Assembly (NCBI GenBank): GCA_038116915.1
Contig: JAYOEU010000241.1
Location: forward strand, 1-5,630
DNA length: 5,630 nucleotides
Direction: 5' to 3'
DNA from: JADHLJ01 sp038116915
GTDB lineage: Bacteria; Pseudomonadota; Alphaproteobacteria; Thalassobaculales; Thalassobaculaceae
Of this stretch, positions 1 through 4,984 are shown in pieces (position 1 is the stretch's first letter; the number at the start of each line of letters is the position of its first letter). The position numbers were made by a program, and so were the translations under genes. The notes beneath the pieces were generated by a model. The model made no database searches, had not been told where the DNA came from, and saw nothing but the letters and a program-made list of their open reading frames with translations.

Positions 1-426
1 TGTCGTCAGATATTCTCCGGCTTCACCCCCCCACTCCCCAATCTCATCGGGCGGCACGACAATGAGAATTTGTCCCTCGGCATGGGCCAGCACATCGGCC
101 CGGGAGAGGCGGCATTCCGCCTTGCCTGCCCGGCGCTTGCCGAGGGTCAGCAAGCGGGCAAGTCGGCCGTAGGCCGCCCGGTCGGTCGGCAGGCACAACA
201 GGTTGGCGCCGTCCATGAGATCGAGGCGGGCGCCGATGATCAGTCCGATACCGGCCGCCTTGGCGGCGACATGGGCGCGGACCACGCCGGCAAGGGTGTT
301 GATGTCGGTGATCGCGATCGCCCGATGACCGAGCGCGGCGGCGGTTTCGACCAGTTCCTCGGGATGCGCCCCGCCGCGCAGGAAACTGAAGTTACTGGTG
401 ACCTGGAGTTCCGCGTAACCGGCCAT
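1..426 (-). CDS. dnaE2: Error-prone DNA polymerase DnaE2 (ImuC), N-terminal fragment
   Basis: This is the start of a C-family DNA polymerase III alpha-like subunit used for SOS mutagenesis and translesion synthesis. Only about 142 N-terminal residues lie in the window; full DnaE2 proteins run to about 1,000-1,100 residues, so the polymerase core is off the left edge. The protein begins MAGYAELQVTSNFSFLRGG, the typical DnaE2 opening of the PHP domain. It continues with HPEELV, TDINTLAGVVRAH, a GARLDLMDG segment, LPTDRAAYGRLARLLTLGKRR and AHAEGQILIV, all characteristic of DnaE2 rather than replicative DnaE1. The ATG at 426 is preceded by GGAG (433-436) with a 6-nt spacer, which supports this start. 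It follows imuB by 15 bp on the same strand, so the two should share the LexA-controlled transcript. The PHP metal-binding histidines of DnaE1 are not conserved here (VTSNFS in place of VHSDYS-like, TDIN in place of TDHG-like). Confidence 0.95.
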   Translation of the reverse strand, partial: MAGYAELQVTSNFSFLRGGAHPEELVETAAALGHRAIAITDINTLAGVVRAHVAAKAAGIGLIIGARLDLMDGANLLCLPTDRAAYGRLARLLTLGKRRAGKAECRLSRADVLAHAEGQILIVVPPDEIGEWGGEAGEYLTT

Positions 427-432
427 GTCCCG

Positions 433-436
433 CTCC
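433..436 (-). promoter_or_regulatory. Ribosome binding site of dnaE2
   Basis: The minus strand reads GGAG with 6 nt before the ATG at 426. It lies in the 15-bp gap after the imuB stop (442-444), so dnaE2 has its own translation start inside the imuB-dnaE2 transcript. Confidence 0.6.
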
Positions 437-441
437 GCCGG

Positions 442-2043
442 TCACGCGAACAGCCCGTGCAGGTACCAGACCGGAGCCTCGCCGCGTTCGGCAAGTCCCT
501 CGCGGAACAGCCAATAGCGCCTGCCCTCGACATCCTCGACCCGGAAATAGTCCCGCGTGGCGTGGCGCGCCTGATCGCGCCACCATTCCGGCGCCAGACG
601 CTCCGGGCCGCTGGCCCGTCCGACCCGCACCTCGGCGCCGCGCCAGTGGAACCGGGCGGGCGGATGATCCGGCAACAGGGCCGTCGCCTCAATGCGCTCA
701 GGCCGCCTCAACAGCCGGGCCGGACGGCTTGGCCCGGATGGGACGGTCGCGCGCCCCTCGGACGCGCCGGACGGAAACGGGTCTGCCCGACCCGCCTCAC
801 GGGAGAAGCTCGCCGGCATCAAAGTCTCGGCCCGCTCCGGCACATGGCTTTCGCGGAGCACGGGCCGGGTAACCGCCTTGGCTCCCAGCCGGTTGGCGAG
901 CCGGTCGGCGAGATCACCGACGGCGATGGCGGCCTCTTGCCTGGAGCCGTCCTCGAGACCGGCCTGAGCCGGCACGGCGGCATCAAGCTCCAACGCTTCC
1001 AGGGTCACCACGTCGATGCCGAAACCCGGATCGAGCTTGTCGAAATGCTCGGCCAGCAGCCGGAACAGGGCGGCGGAGTCCCGGCTTGGCCGGCTGGTGC
1101 CGATGGTGAGATACCACACCGTGCCGTCAACTCGGTAGAACGCCAGGCGCAGACGCCGCACCCCGCGATGCTCGCGCTCCAGACGCTCCAGAAGCCGGGC
1201 CAGCAGACGCTGGGTGGCAAGGCGGACATCCTCGGTCGTGGCGATCGGCTCCGGCAGGGCAAGCCGGACCCGGTGCGGGCAGACCGGCACCCGGGGCGAG
1301 ACCGGCTCCGGCGCCAGACCCAGAGCCTGATCCAGACGCAGCGCCACCGCCGGGCCGAAACGCGCGGTCAGCGGCGAACGGGCGACCGGGATCAGGGCCT
1401 CCACCCGGCGCAGACCAACCCGCTCCAACCCCTCCACCGCCGCGGCCGGAAGGCGCAAGGCCGCCAGCGGCATCCGCGCGATGGCCGCGCGCTGCGCGCC
1501 GGGGGCGATCACCTGTGTGGTCCGGCCGCCGAACCGCGCCACCGCCCAGGCGGCCCCCGGCGCATCGGCGAGCGCCGCCCGAGCACTCCATCCCTGTCCG
1601 GAGAGCCGGATCACCAGATCCTCCAGCAGCGCCGTCTCGCCGCCAAACAGATGCGCGCAGCCGGTAATGTCGAGCCAGAGCCCGCCGTCACCGATCTCGC
1701 CGCCCATCGGATCGACCGCGACCAGGGGCGTATAGCGTCCGCACCAGTGCGCCAAGGCCTCCAGCGCCGCGCGGTCCGCCGCCGGGTCCGCCGCGACCAC
1801 CAGCAGGTCCGGCACCAGCGCCAGCGCGTCGGTCACCGACCGGCCGACCGCGATCCCCGCCGCCGAGGCCAAGGGACAGGCGGCGGCGGCCACGCGCCGG
1901 GCATGCTCGTCCCGGGCCAGCACCAGCGCCCGTTCCCGGTCCTTCGATCCGGCGTGCCGACGATACCGTTCGACCGAAAGGTATGGCAGCCAAAGATGCA
2001 GGACACGGCGCGGAGCAGATGAATGTTCTATTTTTGTTCTCAT
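442..2043 (-). CDS. imuB: ImuB, Y-family polymerase-like SOS mutagenesis adaptor
   Basis: ImuB is a catalytically inactive Y-family polymerase homologue that acts as a hub between DnaE2 and the replication clamp in damage-induced mutagenesis. From the ATG at 2043 the protein has 533 residues, close to the usual ImuB size. Seen in order: a palm start at about 12-29 with VLHLWLPYLSVER; a GLWLDITGCAHLFGGE block at about 121-136; a helix-hairpin-helix-like GLERVGLRRVEALI at about 205-218; a little-finger region at about 256-358; and the ImuB-specific tail with GPERLAPEWW (479-488), RDYFRVE, YWLFRE and a terminal LHGLFA. The first palm Asp of active Y-family enzymes (DMDAF-type motif) is replaced by LWLPY, which fits a non-catalytic role. 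I see no unambiguous clamp-binding QLxLF-type motif. Other starts exist at 2052 (ATG) and 2109 (TTG). I chose 2043 because the promoter geometry puts the transcript start there and neither alternative has a good ribosome site. dnaE2 follows after 15 bp. Confidence 0.93.
   Translation of the reverse strand: MRTKIEHSSAPRRVLHLWLPYLSVERYRRHAGSKDRERALVLARDEHARRVAAAACPLASAAGIAVGRSVTDALALVPDLLVVAADPAADRAALEALAHWCGRYTPLVAVDPMGGEIGDGGLWLDITGCAHLFGGETALLEDLVIRLSGQGWSARAALADAPGAAWAVARFGGRTTQVIAPGAQRAAIARMPLAALRLPAAAVEGLERVGLRRVEALIPVARSPLTARFGPAVALRLDQALGLAPEPVSPRVPVCPHRVRLALPEPIATTEDVRLATQRLLARLLERLEREHRGVRRLRLAFYRVDGTVWYLTIGTSRPSRDSAALFRLLAEHFDKLDPGFGIDVVTLEALELDAAVPAQAGLEDGSRQEAAIAVGDLADRLANRLGAKAVTRPVLRESHVPERAETLMPASFSREAGRADPFPSGASEGRATVPSGPSRPARLLRRPERIEATALLPDHPPARFHWRGAEVRVGRASGPERLAPEWWRDQARHATRDYFRVEDVEGRRYWLFREGLAERGEAPVWYLHGLFA
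2025..2039 (+). promoter_or_regulatory. LexA (SOS) box 1, GTTC-N7-GTTC
   Basis: An exact match to the alphaproteobacterial LexA site: GTTC at 2025-2028, seven bases, then GTTC at 2036-2039, read on the plus strand. It lies within the first codons of imuB, just downstream of the predicted transcription start, where bound LexA would block promoter clearance. Confidence 0.82.
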
Positions 2044-2046
2044 AAA

Positions 2047-2061
2047 GAACATATACAGAAC
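2047..2061 (-). promoter_or_regulatory. LexA (SOS) box 2, GTTC-N7-GTTC
   Basis: A second exact site, on the minus strand: the plus strand reads GAAC at 2047-2050, seven bases, then GAAC at 2058-2061. It covers the predicted -10 element of the imuB promoter. With box 1 it forms four half-sites at 2025, 2036, 2047 and 2058, each 11 bp apart, symmetric about base 2043. The central pair also forms an inverted GTTC-N7-GAAC. Confidence 0.87.
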
Positions 2062-2078
2062 ATGAAATGACGACGCAA
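2050..2078 (-). promoter_or_regulatory. Predicted imuB-dnaE2 promoter
   Basis: Read on the minus strand, a -35-like TTGCGT (2078-2073) and a -10-like TATATG (2055-2050) are separated by exactly 17 bp. The -10 lies inside LexA box 2, as expected for an SOS-repressed promoter. Transcription starting about 7 nt beyond the -10 would begin at or next to the ATG at 2043, giving a leaderless or nearly leaderless mRNA. The hexamers are inferred by eye and match the consensus only moderately. Confidence 0.5.
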
Positions 2079-2105
2079 GCCCTTCCGGCGCCGCCCGGCC
2101 GGCGG

Positions 2106-2846
2106 TCAATTCATCCCGCGCGCCTTGCGGATTTCGTCATGCGCCGCGTTGATCGCCGCCATCTTCTCGTTCGCCTGGCGCACGAACTCCTCGGGCATGC
2201 CCTCGGCGATCAGCCGGTCGGGATGATTTTCCCGGATCAGCTTGCGGTAGGCCGACTTGACCTCCTCGTCGCTGGCTCCGGGCTCCAGGCCGAGCACGCC
2301 GTAGGGATCATCGCCGGCCCGCACGCCATGGACCGAGAGCAACCGCTGGAAGGCGAGATCGTCGAGGCCGAAAATCTCCGCCACCCGCTTCAGATAGGCG
2401 AGCTCGTTTTCATGTACGACACCGTCGGCCTTGGCGATGTGCAACAGGCTCCCCAGAAGCTCTTCCAGAACCGGGGAGCCGGCATTGAACAGCTTGGCGA
2501 TCTGCTGAGCATAGATCTCGAACCCGGCGACATCCTTGCGCGCCAGATCCCAGACCCGACCGACATTGCGGGTCTCGTCGGCGGGAACATGGAAGACCTC
2601 GCGGAAGGCCGCGATCTCGTCCCTGGTGACGACGCCATCGGCCTTGGCCATCTTGGCGGACAGCACGATCACCCCGATGGTGAAGGCAACCTTGCGGGTC
2701 GACGCCTCCTCATCGATCGGCGCCCCGCCGTCGTCGCCGGTCATCTTATCGACCGCATGACCGGCCACGGCGCCGAGCAGGGCTCCGATCGGCCCGCCCA
2801 GCGCGAGCCCGGCCGCCCCGCCAATGATCTTGCCCCAGATGCTCAC
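2106..2846 (-). CDS. djlA: DjlA-like co-chaperone (N-terminal glycine-rich segment, TerB domain, C-terminal J-domain)
   Basis: This 246-residue protein is probably a membrane-associated DnaK co-chaperone. Residues about 6-31 are a glycine-rich hydrophobic stretch (IIGGAAGLALGG...) resembling the membrane/dimerisation segment of DjlA. Residues about 50-165 form a TerB-like helical domain with two AKADGVV motifs (67-73 and 138-144), each followed by an acidic ligand-like position. Residues about 181-246 are a J-domain with YGVLGLEPGAS, YRKLIRENHPD (HPD at 208-210) and a closing helix. This order matches DjlA; E. coli DjlA is slightly longer. The start is GTG at 2846: an in-frame TGA lies two codons upstream, so no longer form is possible, and MSIWGKIIGG is a typical family opening. 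Only a weak AGG precedes it as a ribosome site. Its TGA stop (2108-2106) overlaps a possible in-frame TTG start of imuB. No functional link to mutagenesis is known to me, so adjacency is probably incidental. Confidence 0.88.
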   Translation of the reverse strand: MSIWGKIIGGAAGLALGGPIGALLGAVAGHAVDKMTGDDGGAPIDEEASTRKVAFTIGVIVLSAKMAKADGVVTRDEIAAFREVFHVPADETRNVGRVWDLARKDVAGFEIYAQQIAKLFNAGSPVLEELLGSLLHIAKADGVVHENELAYLKRVAEIFGLDDLAFQRLLSVHGVRAGDDPYGVLGLEPGASDEEVKSAYRKLIRENHPDRLIAEGMPEEFVRQANEKMAAINAAHDEIRKARGMN

Positions 2847-2951
2847 GCTTCAGGCCTGCAATTTGATGCGATCAAGCCAATGACTCTGAAGACTGCCGAG
2901 CCGCCGGTCAACCGGTCCCGTTTGTCGGTTGCACTCTCCGCCGAAAGCGCC

Positions 2952-4115
2952 CTATCCCGCATCCGCCAGAATTCGGTCGACGACCCAATTGTCGAAGGCG
3001 TGGCAAAGGGTTTCCATATGGGTGAACTTCGAGGCCGCCTGTACCGGCACCCGAAGACCGTTCTGCTGCACCTCGACCGCCACGTTGTCCTCCGGCAGAA
3101 TGGCGTCCATCCGGTCGTAGTAGCGCTGCGCGATCTCCTCGAAGTCGTTGCGGCGGGTACAGTCTTCGGGAAAGAACGAGGCGCCGACCACGCGCACGCT
3201 TCGCGGCCCCGTGGGATGCAGTTCGAAGATCCACATGCAGTCGATCGTCCAGCCCATCATCGTGCCCGGCAGGATGCAGGGATAGTAGGTTCCCTTGGTG
3301 TAGCGCCCGCTCAAGGTGCCGATCGGATCGAAACCGCTGGTACCGTGGATCAGTCCCCGGCTGCCCTCATGTTCGGTGAAATGGGTGATGATCTGGCCTT
3401 CGATCTCCTCATGGGTGGAGCGCCGGCGGCCCGCCACCTTCTGGCGGTTGAGGGTGCCGCCATGCACGAAGGGGATGTGCAGGGAATCGTTGAAATTCTC
3501 GAAATGCAACTTCCAGTTCGCCCCGACGTCCCAACTGACCCGGCGGGTGCAGACCATATTTTCCGGACCATATCCGGCGCAATTGGCGGGCAGGTCCCCG
3601 AGCCATTCCGCGAGCGGCGCCGCGCCGTCATCGAAGGTCACGAACAGGAAGCCGTGCCAGCGCTCGAGCCGCACCGGCAGCAGCCCGAGATCGCGGTGAC
3701 GGAGCGTCTCGTCCTCCTCGATCATCGGTGTCGCGAACAGCGCGCCATCCGTCGTGTAGGTCCAGGAATGGTAAGGGCAGGTGAAGCGCTTGCAATTGCC
3801 CTCGCCCGACGCAATCGGCGCCCCGCGATGCCGGCAGGCGTTGTGAAACGCCCGGATCACCCCGTCGGTTCCGTGCACGATCAAAATCGGCATGCCGGTG
3901 ATCTCGTGGGCGAAGAAATCCCCCGGATTCGGGATCCGCGAGGCATGCCCAACATAGTTCCACGCCTTCTTGAAGATATACTCGATCTCCAGGGCGTAGA
4001 ATTCGTCGGATGTATAGCACCAGTTGGGCAAGGGCGTGGCGTGCGCGGCGGGGCGCCGAACCCCTTCAAAAAGCGCCGGATCAATCAGCGGTGATTTCGC
4101 AAGACTCGGCATCAT
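2952..4115 (-). CDS. Rieske non-heme iron oxygenase, alpha (catalytic) subunit
   Basis: This is an oxygenase component of an aromatic ring-hydroxylating dioxygenase or related Rieske monooxygenase/demethylase, 387 residues from the chosen start. The Rieske [2Fe-2S] site is complete: CRH (Cys94, His96), 16 residues, then CPYH (Cys113, His116). The catalytic domain has the mononuclear iron motif NWKLHFENFNDSLHIPFVH, giving bridging Asp210 and ligands His213 and His218. A likely third ligand is Asp343 in LPEDNVAVE. All key residues are intact, so it should be active. The substrate cannot be told from sequence; aromatic acids and quaternary amines are both used by relatives. No ferredoxin or reductase partner is in the window. 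A TTG at 4151 and ATGs at 4133, 4121 and 4112 are alternative starts. I chose the ATG at 4115 because GGGAG (4127-4123) sits 7 nt upstream. It ends 105 bp before djlA and starts 96 bp after the PilZ gene. Confidence 0.92.
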   Translation of the reverse strand: MMPSLAKSPLIDPALFEGVRRPAAHATPLPNWCYTSDEFYALEIEYIFKKAWNYVGHASRIPNPGDFFAHEITGMPILIVHGTDGVIRAFHNACRHRGAPIASGEGNCKRFTCPYHSWTYTTDGALFATPMIEEDETLRHRDLGLLPVRLERWHGFLFVTFDDGAAPLAEWLGDLPANCAGYGPENMVCTRRVSWDVGANWKLHFENFNDSLHIPFVHGGTLNRQKVAGRRRSTHEEIEGQIITHFTEHEGSRGLIHGTSGFDPIGTLSGRYTKGTYYPCILPGTMMGWTIDCMWIFELHPTGPRSVRVVGASFFPEDCTRRNDFEEIAQRYYDRMDAILPEDNVAVEVQQNGLRVPVQAASKFTHMETLCHAFDNWVVDRILADAG

Positions 4116-4122
4116 GCGCATT

Positions 4123-4127
4123 CTCCC
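4123..4127 (-). promoter_or_regulatory. Ribosome binding site deciding the Rieske oxygenase start
   Basis: The minus strand reads GGGAG followed by 7 nt and the ATG at 4115. The same motif nearly abuts the ATG at 4121, which is too close, and there is no comparable motif before the ATG at 4133 or the TTG at 4151. This favours the shorter protein. Confidence 0.55.
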
Positions 4128-4198
4128 GCTCATAGCGCCAAACCGGATCAAGGTTCCAAGAGTAGTTCGCCCGGAGGTGTGAAAACAAGCGGGACGGT

Positions 4199-4208
4199 CG
4201 GGCGCCCG
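4199..4208. repeat. 10-bp perfect palindrome just after the PilZ stop codon
   Basis: CGGGCGCCCG lies three bases beyond the PilZ gene stop (4214-4212). In the transcript direction it is followed by CCGTCCCGCTTGTTTTC. It has no proper loop and the T-run is offset and interrupted, so it is at best a weak terminator. Confidence 0.3.
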
Positions 4209-4211
4209 GAT

Positions 4212-4553
4212 TTACAGGCTTGCGCGCCGACCGAAGTATTTGTGGATTCGAGCCTTTACGTTCCTGTCGATCGAGACGAACTGGGCCGCGAGTTTGTCGC
4301 CCTGCTTGCGGACCGCGATAGCCTCGCAACTGAAGGAGATTGCCTCAGCGCCGCCTTTCACATCCACGCGCATCTTAAACCGCTGGCCCTTGGCGAGATG
4401 GTCGCCGTGGCCCGAGAGAAGAACCCCCGTCGCGCTCCAATTCACCAGCGGATAGGATTTGCTGTCGATCCAAACCAGACCGGCCAAGGCTTCACGCCGT
4501 ACCGCCTGTCGTTTTTCCACAGGCGCGAATGCAGATTTAAGAGACGCCCACAT
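4212..4553 (-). CDS. Small single-domain PilZ protein (putative cyclic-di-GMP receptor)
   Basis: A 113-residue protein that is essentially one PilZ domain. The two c-di-GMP-binding signatures are present: an RxxxR element near the N terminus (RQAVR, residues 15-19, with a further Arg at 20) and the (D/N)xSxxG element NWSATG (about 38-43). Between and after them are short beta-strand-like segments typical of the PilZ barrel, with a basic C-terminal helix (VKARIHKYFGRRASL). In known relatives such proteins respond to c-di-GMP by binding partners in motility, polysaccharide synthesis or cell-cycle control; the partner here is unknown. There is no signal peptide or membrane segment, so it is probably cytoplasmic. 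The ATG at 4553 is preceded by GGAG (4564-4561) with a 7-nt spacer. A CtrA-type box lies 53-68 bp upstream, suggesting cell-cycle or motility-linked transcription. The Rieske gene follows after 96 bp with no clear terminator. Confidence 0.87.
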   Translation of the reverse strand: MWASLKSAFAPVEKRQAVRREALAGLVWIDSKSYPLVNWSATGVLLSGHGDHLAKGQRFKMRVDVKGGAEAISFSCEAIAVRKQGDKLAAQFVSIDRNVKARIHKYFGRRASL

Positions 4554-4605
4554 CGGAATTCTCCGAACAATGATGCTCAGGTAGCGACATTTGCAATCAG
4601 AAAGG

Positions 4606-4621
4606 TTAACAAATGGTTAAC
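4606..4621 (-). promoter_or_regulatory. CtrA-type binding box TTAA-N7-TTAAC upstream of the PilZ gene
   Basis: The plus strand has TTAA at 4606-4609, seven bases, then TTAAC at 4617-4621. The minus strand, in the direction of the PilZ gene, reads TTAACCAT-TTG-TTAAC, which includes the TTAACCAT half-site well known from Caulobacter CtrA promoters. The match is exact to the full consensus in either orientation. It sits 53-68 bp upstream of the PilZ ATG, a suitable distance to act at its promoter. No clear -10 element could be assigned, so activation or repression cannot be decided. Confidence 0.65.
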
Positions 4622-4644
4622 AATCAATCTCGCGCGTGACTCAA

Positions 4645-4684
4645 CAAACACTTACACCGCCACGGGCCCATCAAACACTCACAC
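4645..4684. repeat. Tandem 13-bp direct repeat, one mismatch
   Basis: CAAACACTTACAC (4645-4657) recurs as CAAACACTCACAC (4672-4684), 12 of 13 identical, start to start 27 bp. It lies just upstream of the CtrA-type box relative to the PilZ gene. It could be a paired regulator site, but AT/CA-rich simple sequence could produce it by chance. Confidence 0.4.
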
Positions 4685-4974
4685 TACGTCATATTAGAGC
4701 GACAATGTCTAAGGTTTTTATCGTTAAATCAAGAAAATAAACGCTGTAATTTCACGAAAGAATAATGGAGTTTCAAAAACAGGTTCCCGAAGCTTGGCTC
4801 CGGGCCCTATTTGAACATGCGATCGCTCAACGAACCTTTCCCGCCGTCGGCTTCCAACACGTGGCTTCACTTTCCCTCCCGGACTCGGGGCCGTCCTCCC
4901 CGACAATGGTACGAAGTGATTTCCTCAATGACCGTCCTGCTCTAGGGTGTCGCCTCCGCCGCGCGCGACATTGT

Positions 4975-4978
4975 GGAG
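4975..4978 (+). promoter_or_regulatory. Ribosome binding site of the FAD-linked oxidase
   Basis: GGAG followed by 6 nt and the ATG at 4985, a normal spacing that supports this start. Confidence 0.6.
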
Positions 4979-4984
4979 CTTTCG

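Larger units (their letters stand above)
4554..4984. other. Divergent intergenic region between the PilZ gene and the FAD oxidase gene
   Basis: This 431-bp gap separates two genes transcribed away from each other, so both promoters should lie here. The part from about 4595 to 4790 is clearly AT-richer than the flanking genes and holds the CtrA-type box and a tandem 13-bp repeat. The part from about 4790 to 4984 returns to higher GC and holds a small hairpin (TCGGGG at 4885-4890 with CCCCGA at 4898-4903, 7-nt loop, no T-run) and the ribosome site of the oxidase. Short reading frames here (such as 4765-5025 on the plus strand) have no recognisable protein character. I see no convincing small gene, tRNA or riboswitch. 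Confidence 0.6.

Noticed and set aside
70..2022. 650-codon open frame on the plus strand
   Set aside because: It lies antisense to imuB and dnaE2, whose protein families are clear. The translation is rich in Arg, Gly, Pro and Gln with no recognisable domain, as expected of an antisense frame in GC-rich DNA.
2847..2951. Search for a terminator or promoter between the Rieske gene and djlA
   Set aside because: Only a short CCGGT/ACCGG inverted repeat with a 2-nt spacer is visible, too tight to form a useful hairpin, and no convincing promoter hexamers were found.
2067..4094. 675-codon open frame on the plus strand
   Set aside because: It is antisense across both djlA and the Rieske gene, spans their intergenic gap and has no family features. 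It is a by-product of codon bias in the opposite strand.
4131..4159. TTGGAA - 17 bp - GCTATG as the Rieske gene promoter
   Set aside because: The spacing is right but the -10 match is poor, and the start it implies would fall at the ribosome site. Too weak to report as a feature.
4820..4827. GCGATCGC octamer palindrome
   Set aside because: A single copy in GC-rich DNA; the repeated version of this motif is a cyanobacterial feature and nothing else here points that way.
4885..4903. Hairpin TCGGGG / CCCCGA as a terminator
   Set aside because: Only a 6-bp stem with no T-run on either strand, located between divergent genes where no transcript should end.
4724..4906. 60-codon minus-strand frame in the intergenic region
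   Set aside because: The composition is typical of non-coding sequence, there is no ribosome site, and no domain is recognisable.
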